A stretch of 64,000 nucleotides of DNA from Mesorhizobium sp. LHD-90 (GTDB lineage Bacteria > Pseudomonadota > Alphaproteobacteria > Rhizobiales > Rhizobiaceae): positions 62,001-126,000 of the forward strand of contig NZ_JAVFVV010000012.1 of NCBI RefSeq assembly GCF_030929505.1, given 5' to 3'. Below are positions 49,623-57,934 of the stretch, one piece after another. Numbering within the stretch: position 1 is the first letter of the stretch; each line of letters begins with the position of its first letter. The notes under the pieces are model-generated. The model searched no databases. It saw only the letters and a program-made list of their open reading frames with translations, and was not told where the DNA came from. The position numbers and the translations under genes were made by a program.

Positions 49623-50210
49623 TCAAAGCCACTCGAGCCGGTCGTCCTGCAGACGCAGCACGCGGTCCTGGAAAATCTCCAGCGTGGCGGCTTGCTTCGG
49701 CGCCGTGTCCTCCAGAATGCGGAAGACGGTGCGCATGACGCCGCCATGCGTCACACACACCGTCGGCCGGTCCACGCTGTCCAGCCACGGACGGATGCGG
49801 TCCAAAAGCATCTGGTAGCTCTCGGCACCCTCGCCCGGCGGCACGAAATTCCACTTGTCCTTCTTCCGTGCGGCGGTGACGCCAGGCTCGACGGCTTCCA
49901 GCTCGAGGAAGGTATAACCCTGCCAGTCGCCGAAACTGACCTCGACCAGGCGCGGGTCGGTGCGGTAGCCGCCGGCGGGCAAGCCCATGGCGACGCGCAC
50001 GCGCTCCATGGTCTCGCGGGTGCGGCGCATCGGGCTGGCGACGAAATCGAAATCCGAGGGCTCGGCAATCAGCTCACGCAGCTTTTCGCCGTTGCGGTCG
50101 GCCTGCCGGCGCCCGGTCTCGGTGATGTCGTTCTCGGCCTGCCCCTGAAGGCGGCCTTCGCGGTTCCAGGCGGTCTGTCCGTGCCGGACGAAATAGATCA
50201 GCGGATACAT
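49623..50210 (-). CDS. Histidine phosphatase family protein
   Basis: A 195-residue phosphoglycerate-mutase-like phosphatase. The catalytic RHG is in IYFVRHGQTAWNREGRLQG, a second Arg and Glu in VASPMRRTRETME and VEVSFGDWQG, and the second His in VCVTHGGVMRT. The target could be a sugar phosphate or a small phosphoester; this is undetermined. It lies 28 bp downstream of fabI. Confidence 0.92.
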   Translation of the reverse strand: MYPLIYFVRHGQTAWNREGRLQGQAENDITETGRRQADRNGEKLRELIAEPSDFDFVASPMRRTRETMERVRVAMGLPAGGYRTDPRLVEVSFGDWQGYTFLELEAVEPGVTAARKKDKWNFVPPGEGAESYQMLLDRIRPWLDSVDRPTVCVTHGGVMRTVFRILEDTAPKQAATLEIFQDRVLRLQDDRLEWL

Positions 50211-50238
50211 GCAGGAAGCCGCGACTGGCAGTTGCCGC

Positions 50239-51057
50239 TCACTCCTTGACGACGCTGATGTCGGGGGCGTCGACGGCCTTCATACCGACGACGTGGTAGC
50301 CGGAATCGACGTGGTGCACCTCGCCGGTGACGCCACGCGACAGGTCGGACAGGAAATAGAGGCCTGAATCGCCGACTTCCTCGGGAGTCACCGTGCGCTT
50401 CAGCGGCGCGTTATACTCGTTCCACTTCAAGATGTAGCGGAAGTCGCCGATGCCGGACGCGGCGAGCGTCTTGATCGGCCCGGCGGAGATGGCGTTGACG
50501 CGAATATTCTTGCCGCCGAGATCGACGGCGAGATAACGCACGCTGGCCTCGAGCGCCGCCTTGGCGACGCCCATGACGTTATAATGCGGCATCACCTTTT
50601 CGGCGCCGTAATAGGTCAGCGTCAGCAGCGAGCCGCCGTCCGGCATCATGGCCTCGGCGCGCTTGGCGACATCGGTGAAGGAGAACACCGAGATTTCCAT
50701 GGTGCGGCCGAAATTGGCGCGCGTGGTGTCGACGTAACGGCCGTCGAGTTCTTCCTTGTCGGAGAAGGCGATGGCGTGGACGACGAAGTCGATCTTGCCC
50801 CACAGTTTCGCCACCTCGGCGAAGACGGCGTCGAGCGTCGCCGGCTCGGTCACGTCGCAATGGCCCACCACATGCGCGCCGAGTTCCTGGGCCAGCGGCT
50901 CGACGCGCTTCTTGAAGGCGTCGCCCTGATAGGTGAGCGCGATCTCGGCGCCCTGGTCGGCGCAGGCCTTGGCGATGCCATAGGCGATCGAGCGATTGTT
51001 GGCGACGCCCATGATCAGGCCGCGCTTGCCGGCCATCAGGCCCTGTCCACCCGCCAT
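50239..51057 (-). CDS. fabI: Enoyl-[acyl-carrier-protein] reductase (NADH)
   Basis: Last reduction step of type II fatty acid synthesis, target of triclosan. The 272-residue SDR protein has the N-terminal GKRGLIMGVANNRSIAYGIAKA, the catalytic Tyr and Lys in YYGAEKVMPHYNVMGVAKAAL, and VNAISAGPIKTLAASGIGDF. GGAG stands 8 bases before the ATG at 51057; a GTG at 51066 is in frame. The histidine phosphatase gene follows, a pair seen in rhizobia. Confidence 0.95.
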   Translation of the reverse strand: MAGGQGLMAGKRGLIMGVANNRSIAYGIAKACADQGAEIALTYQGDAFKKRVEPLAQELGAHVVGHCDVTEPATLDAVFAEVAKLWGKIDFVVHAIAFSDKEELDGRYVDTTRANFGRTMEISVFSFTDVAKRAEAMMPDGGSLLTLTYYGAEKVMPHYNVMGVAKAALEASVRYLAVDLGGKNIRVNAISAGPIKTLAASGIGDFRYILKWNEYNAPLKRTVTPEEVGDSGLYFLSDLSRGVTGEVHHVDSGYHVVGMKAVDAPDISVVKE

Positions 51058-51185
51058 CGAAGACACTCCGAAATGGTTGTGTCCGCCCTATCGCACAGGC
51101 AAAACGCCGCATCAAGCGCGGAGGAATGGCGGGTTCGATTTAGCCACCGGCTGCTTATCGCCGAGGAATTCGCGTCTTCAGGCTG

Positions 51186-51989
51186 TCATTCGGGCCAGCG
51201 CGCCTTTACCGCCCATGCCCGTGCAACCAGGCTAATGGGACGATCCGTTCCGAGCATTTGCGCCAGTTGTTGCTTCAGCGCGGCTTGCCGCTCCGGCGGC
51301 TGGCTGGTGCAATAGCCCGGCGCCGGTCCGGCGCCCAGCGTGAACGGCAGCCAGAACGCCTCGAAATCGGGGAACACCGTCTCGATCTCCAGCGAATCAA
51401 TGACCGGTGAAACCAGACCCGCCGCTTGACATATCCCCGCTAGCCCGTCGGGGGTGCAGAAAGGAAAACGCCTGCCCTCGTCCAGCGCGCCGGCACTTTC
51501 GTCGACCGCGGCCGCCGCTTTCCAGAAAGCGTCGATGAAACCCATCCCTCCGCCGGGATAGTCCCAGACGTAGAAAGCCAGCAACCCACCCGGCTTCAAG
51601 ACCCGGCGCATCTCTGCCAATGCCGCCTGCATGTCAGGTACGAAATTCAGGACCAGCGCCGAGGCGGCAACATCGAAGCTCGCGTCGCCGGCGGGGAGAT
51701 CCTGCGCGCTCGCCTTCTCGAAGCGGACGCGCTCGTCGCGGACCACCGCGCGCGCATGCGCCAAAAAACCTTCCGACGGGTCGACCGACAGTATCGATCG
51801 CGGCGCGCATCGGGCGAGGATCGCGGTCGTTAGCGCGCCTGTGCCGCAGCCCAGGTCGAGCCAGGCTGCATGGCGCGGCGGCGCCAGCCAATCGAGAAAA
51901 TTGTCGGCGATCTGCCGGCTCCAGCGACCCATATAGAAGTCGTAGTTCTGTCCGATGCTCCACGTGTCGAATTCAGCGGACTTGTTCAT
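51186..51989 (-). CDS. Class I SAM-dependent methyltransferase
   Basis: A 267-residue methyltransferase with the AdoMet loop LDLGCGTGALTTAILARCAP (about 44-63), the acidic LSVDPSEGFL and post-I block VLKPGGLLAFYVWDYPGG. The type is a methyltransf_11/25 small-molecule enzyme; its substrate is unknown. AGGAG stands ahead of the ATG at 51989. It lies 95 bp downstream of the MddA-like gene and may be in the same transcript. Confidence 0.85.
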   Translation of the reverse strand: MNKSAEFDTWSIGQNYDFYMGRWSRQIADNFLDWLAPPRHAAWLDLGCGTGALTTAILARCAPRSILSVDPSEGFLAHARAVVRDERVRFEKASAQDLPAGDASFDVAASALVLNFVPDMQAALAEMRRVLKPGGLLAFYVWDYPGGGMGFIDAFWKAAAAVDESAGALDEGRRFPFCTPDGLAGICQAAGLVSPVIDSLEIETVFPDFEAFWLPFTLGAGPAPGYCTSQPPERQAALKQQLAQMLGTDRPISLVARAWAVKARWPE

Positions 51990-52084
51990 CTCTTTCTCCT
52001 CGACAGCCCGGGCCGGCTGCGACGGACACCGAGGCGATCCCAAGCATCTGGTGAAGGATCGTATCGTGTCCGGGTCGTTTGGAA

Positions 52085-52816
52085 TCAGGCTGCTCTGCGC
52101 CAGGGGATGAGCATCCCCACCTGTTTGCGATAGGCGCGATACTGATCGCCGAACAGGGCGAGGAGATCCCGCTCCTCGAGGAAGATGCCGAGCAGGATGT
52201 AGCTGGTGGTGGCGACCGAGAACAGAAGATGGCCCCGTGTCATCGACGGCGTCGCCCAGAACGCGAGCAGAAAGCCGACATAGAGCGGGTGCCGGACCCA
52301 TCTGTAGAAAAGCGGCGTCCTGAAAACCGGAGCCGGCAACTCCTTCCTGCGCAGGCCGGCAAAAACCTGTCGCAACCCGAACAGTTCGAAATGGTTGATC
52401 AGAAAGGTGCTGACCAGCAGAATTGCCCAGCCCAGCCAGAACACGCCGCTGATGACCGTGACCCAGAACGGGTCCTCGACCGTCCAGACCGGTTCCGGCA
52501 TCGGTCGCCATTGCCAGTAAAGCAGCAGCAGGACGAGGCTGGCCAGCAGCACATAGGTGCTGCGTTCCGCCGCCTCCGGCACAAGCCGCGTCCACCACCG
52601 CTTGAACGCCGGCCGCGCCATGATGCTGTGTTGTGCGGCGAAGAGACTGAGCAGCAGCACGTTGACGATCAGCGACTCGATTGGACTTCCCACAGCGCCG
52701 GAATCGATCGACTTCGGCACGACCAGATTGCCGACGAAACCGATCGCGTAGAGGAACGAACCCAGAAAGATGAAGTACGCAGCAACGCCGTAGACGAGGG
52801 TAAACACGCCAGCCAT
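52085..52816 (-). CDS. mddA: Methanethiol S-methyltransferase (MddA-like) membrane protein
   Basis: A 243-residue NnrU/isoprenylcysteine-methyltransferase-like membrane protein. Blocks match MddA, which uses AdoMet to turn methanethiol into dimethyl sulfide: FLYAIGFVGNLVVPKSIDSG, AAQHSIMARPAFKRWWTR, LINHFELFGLRQV and RHPLYVGFLLAFWATP with EERDL near the end. Five or six helices are predicted. The ATG at 52816 has GGAG upstream, so I prefer it to 52831. It is divergent from a TetR gene and has a good promoter with two dyads. Activity is inferred from family resemblance. Confidence 0.82.
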   Translation of the reverse strand: MAGVFTLVYGVAAYFIFLGSFLYAIGFVGNLVVPKSIDSGAVGSPIESLIVNVLLLSLFAAQHSIMARPAFKRWWTRLVPEAAERSTYVLLASLVLLLLYWQWRPMPEPVWTVEDPFWVTVISGVFWLGWAILLVSTFLINHFELFGLRQVFAGLRRKELPAPVFRTPLFYRWVRHPLYVGFLLAFWATPSMTRGHLLFSVATTSYILLGIFLEERDLLALFGDQYRAYRKQVGMLIPWRRAA

Positions 52817-52839
52817 TGTCTTCTCCAACATATGGATTT

Positions 52840-52890
52840 CGGTCGATCGACCGATTTGTGTTAAAAACCACATCCATGTGGAAGAGTCAA
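52840..52890 (-). promoter_or_regulatory. mddA promoter with two dyads
   Basis: The stretch 52817-53152 has no gene. On the minus strand TTGACT (52885-52890) and TTTTTA (52862-52867) are 17 bases apart. The spacer holds CCACATGGATGTGG (52868-52881; 6-bp arms), and CGGTCGATCGACCG (52840-52853), a perfect 14-bp palindrome, lies near the expected start of transcription. Both are candidates for the TetR operator. The remainder up to 53152 shows no clear element. Confidence 0.65.
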
Positions 52891-53152
52891 CTTTGTCGAT
52901 TGTTTGACGGACCTGTGGGCCGAAGAGCGGGGCAACGGCTCGACTGGCGGTGCGCCGATGGAAAAGTGCGCCTCGCGCTCGGGCGAGGTGCTTGCTTCAT
53001 CCCAACCCTCGTGGATCGCCTCGCCGAACGAGGACCAGAATGGACACATGGTCGATGGGAAATGCTCTGGCTATGGTGGCAAATCTCGAGTCGTCGACAG
53101 GAGATGTCATGACCCGCCGACAGCGTGTCCGACCGCGCAACGGTGACACCGC

Positions 53153-53812
53153 ATGAAAGACGATCCGCGCGAATCCCCCGCCGAGCCTGTGTCCAGGGCA
53201 AGACGGGACACCCGCGCCGACCTGCTGGCGGCGGCGGAGACTTGCCTGCGGCGGGACGGTTATGCGGAACTGTCGACGCGCCGCGTCGCCGAGGAAGCCG
53301 GCGTTGCGCTCAGCCAGATCCACTATCATTTCGGTTCGAAGGAACGCCTGATCCTGTCCCTGCTCGACTATCTGAACGAGCGGCTGCTGAAGCGCCAGGC
53401 TGCGGCCTTCGCTGCGCAGATGCCGCTGTGGCGACGTTGGGAGCGCGCCTGCGATTTTCTGGACGAGGATCTTGCGTCCGGCTACGTCCGTGTCCTGCAC
53501 GAGATGATCGCGGCAAGCTGGTCGAGCCCGGAAATCGCCAAGGCGGTGCGCCGCGACCTGCGCGGCTGGTTCGAGTTGCTGGCGGGCTTGGCCGAGGAAG
53601 CGGCCGAGCGTTTCGGCAGCCTTGGCCAGTTTTCTCCAGCCGAAGTGGCCAGCCTCGTCAGCGCGGCGTTCCTTGGCAGCGAGACGATGATTTTGCTGGA
53701 TATCGAGAGCCGGCACGTGCCCGTAAGGCAAGCGCTTCGTCGATTCGGCGAGACGATCCGGCAGATGGAGGAGGCCGCCATTGTGCAGGCCTCCTCAACG
53801 ATGAGGACCTGA
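53153..53812 (+). CDS. TetR-family regulator divergent from mddA
   Basis: A 219-residue TetR regulator with the helix-turn-helix in STRRVAEEAGVALSQIHYHFGSKERLI (about 42-68) and a helical C-terminal domain. It faces the mddA-like gene across a 336-bp gap with two dyads and is the likely local regulator. It converges on a dnaJ-like gene. The ligand is unknown. Confidence 0.88.
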   Translation: MKDDPRESPAEPVSRARRDTRADLLAAAETCLRRDGYAELSTRRVAEEAGVALSQIHYHFGSKERLILSLLDYLNERLLKRQAAAFAAQMPLWRRWERACDFLDEDLASGYVRVLHEMIAASWSSPEIAKAVRRDLRGWFELLAGLAEEAAERFGSLGQFSPAEVASLVSAAFLGSETMILLDIESRHVPVRQALRRFGETIRQMEEAAIVQASSTMRT

Positions 53813-53858
53813 GCTTCGCCCTGCCCACCAGACCTGACCGAAGCTCGAACTCGCCGGG

Positions 53859-54788
53859 TCAGCTCCGGCGCTTGCGCGCAAAAGCCTCCAGTTCGGGATC
53901 CGGCGTTTCGGGAAGCATGACGCGCAGGTGCACATAGAGATCGGCGTGGCCGCCGGTCTTGACCGGCAGCCCCCTGCCCTTCAGCCGCAGCACCTTGTCC
54001 GAACTCGACCAGGGCGGCACGGTTACAGCGACCTTGCCGGTCGGCGTCTCCACCGCGACCTTCTCGCCCAGCACAGCGTCCTCCAGCGGCACGGGCTGGT
54101 CGACATGCAGGTCGCGGCCTTCGATGCGGTAACGCGGGTGTTTTCGGATATGGATCTTGACCAGCGCGTCGCCGGCGCCACCCGGCCCCTGCGCGCCCTG
54201 GCCCTTGAGCCGGATCGTCTGCCCCTCCTCGACATAGGCCGGCATCTTCACCGCCAGCTTGCGGCCGTCGGGGAAGATGGCGCTCACCTTGGCAGCCGTG
54301 GCGATCTCCTCGACGCTGACGTCGAGCGCGGCGTTCAAATCCTCGCCGGCCGGGGGCTGGCGCATGCCGGCGCGGCCACCGCCGGGAAAACCCTGTCCGC
54401 CGCCCGGAAAACCGCCCTGGCCGAAAATCTCGCTGAAGATGTCGGCGGCGTCGCCGCCGCCAGTACGGAACTCGAAACGCGAGCCGCCCGGTCCCTGCTG
54501 GCCACCGCGCCGGAAGCCCGCGAACGGATCTCCGCCGGCGTGTCCTTCAAATCCCTGGAACTTCGGCTTGCCTTCGGCGTCGATCTCGCCGCGGTCGTAG
54601 GCCGCGCGATTCTTCTCGTCGCCGACGATGTCGTAGGCCTGGGTCGCTGCGTTGAAACGCTCCTTGGCCTTCGGATCGTCGGGATTCTGATCCGGATGGT
54701 ATTTCTTGGCCAGCTTCCGATAAGCCGACTTTATGTCCTTGGCCGTCGCGGTTTTCGCAACGCCCAGCACCTCGTAGGGATCGCGCAT
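53859..54788 (-). CDS. DnaJ-like co-chaperone (CbpA type, no zinc finger)
   Basis: A 309-residue J-domain protein. The J domain (1-70) has HPD at 31-33. A Gly/Phe-rich linker (about 80-145) follows, and then the two substrate-binding DnaJ_C barrels (150-300; LKGQGAQGPGGAGDALVKIHI). The zinc-finger region of classical DnaJ is absent, as in CbpA/DjlA-like proteins. It stimulates DnaK ATPase for clients. It follows the lipoprotein gene by 111 bp. Confidence 0.92.
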   Translation of the reverse strand: MRDPYEVLGVAKTATAKDIKSAYRKLAKKYHPDQNPDDPKAKERFNAATQAYDIVGDEKNRAAYDRGEIDAEGKPKFQGFEGHAGGDPFAGFRRGGQQGPGGSRFEFRTGGGDAADIFSEIFGQGGFPGGGQGFPGGGRAGMRQPPAGEDLNAALDVSVEEIATAAKVSAIFPDGRKLAVKMPAYVEEGQTIRLKGQGAQGPGGAGDALVKIHIRKHPRYRIEGRDLHVDQPVPLEDAVLGEKVAVETPTGKVAVTVPPWSSSDKVLRLKGRGLPVKTGGHADLYVHLRVMLPETPDPELEAFARKRRS

Positions 54789-54899
54789 TCTTGACTGTCC
54801 GCGGCATGGGGTCGATGTTCGCCCCTTATATGCGCCGCACTAGGAACAAATTCCAGAGGGCGCGACAAAAGAAGAGACCAGATGGAATGGCCCCGGCCG

Positions 54900-55349
54900 T
54901 CAGGGCGCGCCGAACCGCTCCATGCGCCAGACGCCCGGCGCCACCATGCAGGCCTGGCCGTCATAGAGCGCGACGCCGTCGAAACTTTCGCGCGACGTTG
55001 TGAAGCGCCGGCAGAGCACGCCCGCCGCCTTCTCCTCGACCAGGCTGGAGATCGCCCCGCGCGAGCCGGTGTCGGCATTGGCCCAGGGCAGCGGCGCGCC
55101 CTGCAGCGATTCGAGATCGGCCGAGGACACCGCGTTGCGGATCGTCGCCTCGTCGGAAATCTGCTCGCCGGTTCCGGCAACGGGAGCGGCATCGCCGACC
55201 GAGCCGGTGAGAATCGTCGGATCGGTCTCGGCCTTGGACAGGCTGAAACCGCCCGCCCCGCAGCCAGCGAGCAACAGACCGGCAACGATGGCCGCAAGCC
55301 AGCCGGCGCCATGCGCCGGACACGAAGAGATGACGACTGAGGCTTGCAC
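54900..55349 (-). CDS. RT0821/Lpp0805-like surface lipoprotein
   Basis: A 149-residue predicted lipoprotein (lipobox [10 protein letters not shown]), with a C-terminal domain around residues 60-149 ([36 protein letters not shown]). It resembles the RT0821/Lpp0805 surface-protein group of alphaproteobacteria; function unknown. The start is uncertain: GTG at 55349, TTG codons a little upstream and an ATG at 55400 are all in frame. It is divergent from pdxH, as is common in rhizobia. Confidence 0.65.
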   Translation of the reverse strand: MQASVVISSCPAHGAGWLAAIVAGLLLAGCGAGGFSLSKAETDPTILTGSVGDAAPVAGTGEQISDEATIRNAVSSADLESLQGAPLPWANADTGSRGAISSLVEEKAAGVLCRRFTTSRESFDGVALYDGQACMVAPGVWRMERFGAP

Positions 55350-55399
55350 GCCTCTCAACAATCGGCAATCTCCCTGCCGGCATGGAATGGAGGCGCACA

Positions 55400-56014
55400 A
55401 TGAGCCAGGACCAGTTAAGAAGCGGTGACTTCACCGAAAGCACCGAACCGTTCCGGCTGTTCGCCGAATGGCTGGAGGACGCGACCAAGAGCGAGGTCAA
55501 CGACCCCAACGGCGTGGCGCTGGCCACCGTCGACGCCGACGGCATGCCGGATGTGCGCATGGTGCTGCTGAAGGGTTTTGATGAGCGTGGCTTCGTCTTC
55601 TACACCAATTTCGAGAGCGCCAAGGGCCGCGAGATCCTTGGCAGCATGAAGGCGGCGATGTGTTTCCACTGGAAGTCGCTGCGCCGGCAGGTCCGCGTTC
55701 GCGGCCCGGTCGAGATCGTGACCGATGCGGAAGCCGACGAGTATTACGCCACCCGCCCGCGCGGCAGCCGCATCGGCGCGTGGGCGTCAAAACAGTCGCG
55801 GCCGCTGGAAGGCCGCTTCGCGCTGGAAAAGGCGGTGGCCGAATACACGGCAAAGTATGCGATCGGGAACATACCCCGTCCGAAATACTGGTCGGGGTTC
55901 CGCATCTTGCCGGCATCGATCGAATTCTGGCACGACCGGCCGTTCCGACTGCACGACCGGGTGGTTTTTTCCCGCGACGGCGAGGGATGGGCGAAGACCC
56001 GGCTCTATCCGTGA
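55400..56014 (+). CDS. pdxH: Pyridoxamine 5'-phosphate oxidase
   Basis: Oxidises PNP or PMP to pyridoxal phosphate with FMN. The 204-residue protein has the family blocks [37 protein letters not shown], and the C-terminal signature [29 protein letters not shown] precedes the ATG at 55400. It ends 53 bp before a convergent cyclase gene. Confidence 0.97.
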   Translation: MSQDQLRSGDFTESTEPFRLFAEWLEDATKSEVNDPNGVALATVDADGMPDVRMVLLKGFDERGFVFYTNFESAKGREILGSMKAAMCFHWKSLRRQVRVRGPVEIVTDAEADEYYATRPRGSRIGAWASKQSRPLEGRFALEKAVAEYTAKYAIGNIPRPKYWSGFRILPASIEFWHDRPFRLHDRVVFSRDGEGWAKTRLYP

Positions 56015-56016
56015 AA

Positions 56017-56041
56017 GCGCCGCCCGTTCGTGGGGCGGCGC
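56017..56041. terminator. Hairpin after pdxH
   Basis: A 9-bp GC stem (GCGCCGCCC with GGGCGGCGC, loop GTTCGTG) starts 3 bp after the pdxH stop. There is no U-tract, so this is a candidate only. Confidence 0.4.
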
Positions 56042-56066
56042 GGCGGTCGATCCGGTCCCGGAGGGG

Positions 56067-57053
56067 CTATGCGCTTCTGCGCATCAGCCAGCGCGCGGCG
56101 GCGGCGATGGCGAAAGCCAGCAGCGGCCAGATCGCCCAGAACTCGCCCTCCCACGACGCAAGGTTTATGCCGGTGATGAACAGGCCCATGACAAGCAGGA
56201 CGGCATGGGTGCGGCCGAAACGCGTGGTGCGGCGGGCCCAGTCGAGGCCGGCGATCAACGCGAAGACCAGAAGCGGCCAGCGCGCCCAGAACACCTGCGG
56301 CGAGGCGATAAGGTTGATCGCGACCAACGCGGCGCCGATCAGCACCAGCGTTGCCTGCTTGCGGTCGAGGTGAAACCCCAGCACGCTCAATCCCGACCCG
56401 CGAACAGGCTCTGCCATGGCGGCCATCGGCCGCGCCGCATCTTCGGCCGCCTGCCGGCCCCAGTTCGCCGCCTGCGCGGCGGCCGGTTCACCGATGCGCA
56501 CGGCATAGCTCGGGATCGCCTCGTCGATGTTCTTGACCGACAGGTTGCCGAGGAATTCGAAGCCGACCGGCATCTTGTTGCGCACCTGGTCGTAGACGGT
56601 GTTGGAGATCAGGATGCCGCCGGGTTTTGCCTCGGCCTGCAGGCGCGCGGCGATGTTGACGCCGTCGCCGTAGATGTCGCTGCCGTCGACGATGACGTCG
56701 CCGAGATTGATGCCTATGCGGAAGAACATGCGCGCGCCGTCGGGACGCTCGGCATTGTGGGTGGCGAGTTCGTTCTGGACATCGACCGCCGCCCTGACCG
56801 CCGCGACCACGCTCGCGAACTCGGCGATGACGCCGTCGCCCCAGGTGTTGACCACGCGGCCGCCATGCGAGGCGATAAGCCGCGCCATGGCGTCGCGATA
56901 GGTTTTCAGGGTCGCGAAGGTGCCTTCCTCGTCGGCCTCCATCAGCCGCGAAAAGCCCTGCACGTCTGCGGAAAAGACGGTGGTCAGCTTGCGGTTGGCG
57001 GTCTCCATCGCCTCTTTTCCCTCTACCGGCATCGACAACGCCCCATCCGACAC
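56067..57053 (-). CDS. Class III adenylate/guanylate cyclase with C-terminal membrane helices
   Basis: A 328-residue cyclase. The catalytic domain (about 20-185) has the metal Asp residues in FSADVQGFSRLMEADEEG and VNTWGDGVIAEF, and the transition-state Asn/Arg in GDGVNIAARLQAEAK. A linker precedes two helical membrane pairs (about 235-255 and 285-320), so the enzyme is anchored at its C-terminus, the reverse of many cyclases. Rhizobia have many such paralogues. Product (cAMP or cGMP) is not determined. Confidence 0.88.
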   Translation of the reverse strand: MSDGALSMPVEGKEAMETANRKLTTVFSADVQGFSRLMEADEEGTFATLKTYRDAMARLIASHGGRVVNTWGDGVIAEFASVVAAVRAAVDVQNELATHNAERPDGARMFFRIGINLGDVIVDGSDIYGDGVNIAARLQAEAKPGGILISNTVYDQVRNKMPVGFEFLGNLSVKNIDEAIPSYAVRIGEPAAAQAANWGRQAAEDAARPMAAMAEPVRGSGLSVLGFHLDRKQATLVLIGAALVAINLIASPQVFWARWPLLVFALIAGLDWARRTTRFGRTHAVLLVMGLFITGINLASWEGEFWAIWPLLAFAIAAAARWLMRRSA

Positions 57054-57162
57054 TCCGCACAGCCCCTACCAAGGTAGGCGTTGACGCAGCGTCATTCAAC
57101 GGTTGTCCGACAGTTCGGCATTTCGCGCGAAGCCTGTGCACCTACCCCAGGGAATACGGCGG

Positions 57163-57918
57163 TCAGGCCGGCTTCTTGCGCGACAGGAAAGCGGCGAAGG
57201 CGTTGCGCGCCTCGTCCGATTTCAGCCGGGCGCGAAAATGCTCGCCCTCCTCGCGGATGCGGGCGACGACCGCGTCGCGCGGCCCGCGCATCAGGTCGCG
57301 CGCGATCTTCAGCGCCTCCGGCGGCTTTGCGGCGATCTTTTCCGCCATGCCGAGCGTCTCGGCCTCGAGCCGATCCTCCGGCACGACCGCGTGGATCAGC
57401 CCCGCGGCGAGCGCGCGTTCGGCAGGCAGCGGTTCGCCCAGCCCAAGCAGGGCGAAGGCGCGCTGGTGGCCGAGCAGTTCCGGCGCAAGCAGGCTGGACG
57501 CGGCTTCCGGCACCAGCCCAAGGTCGACGAAGGGCGTATGAAAGGCGGTGCGGGCCGTTGCAATCGTAATGTCGCAATGCAGGTTCAGCGTCGCGCCGAT
57601 GCCGACGGCGATGCCATCGACGCCGGAAACCATCGGTTTTTGCACCTGTGCCAGGGCGAGCAGGAAATCCCAGACCTCCGTGCCGCCCTCGCCGCCCATC
57701 GCCACCGCCATGAAGTCGGCGAGGTCGTTGCCGGCCGAGAACGCGCCGGGCACGCCGAGGAAGACATGGACCCGCACCGCCGGATCGGCGTCGCCCGCGG
57801 CCAATGCCGCCGCCATGGCCGCGTACATGGCGCGGGTGATGGCGTTCTTCTTGTCGGGCCGGTTCATGCGGATGATCTGCACCGCGCCGCGCCGCTCGAT
57901 CAGGATATGGTCGCTCAT
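57163..57918 (-). CDS. Crotonase-family enoyl-CoA hydratase/isomerase
   Basis: A 251-residue crotonase-fold enzyme. The oxyanion hole is in AFSAGNDLADF and GIAVGIGATLNLHCDI. The first hydratase Glu of the GGGCELA-type block is replaced by Thr (GIGATLN), while VDLGLVPEAASS keeps the second Glu. This residue set fits enoyl-CoA isomerases (PaaG/ECI-like) better than hydratases. It is 16 bp after the acyl-CoA dehydrogenase gene. GGAGGA precedes the ATG at 57918. Confidence 0.88.
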   Translation of the reverse strand: MSDHILIERRGAVQIIRMNRPDKKNAITRAMYAAMAAALAAGDADPAVRVHVFLGVPGAFSAGNDLADFMAVAMGGEGGTEVWDFLLALAQVQKPMVSGVDGIAVGIGATLNLHCDITIATARTAFHTPFVDLGLVPEAASSLLAPELLGHQRAFALLGLGEPLPAERALAAGLIHAVVPEDRLEAETLGMAEKIAAKPPEALKIARDLMRGPRDAVVARIREEGEHFRARLKSDEARNAFAAFLSRKKPA

Positions 57919-57934
57919 CAAAATTTCCTCCGAC

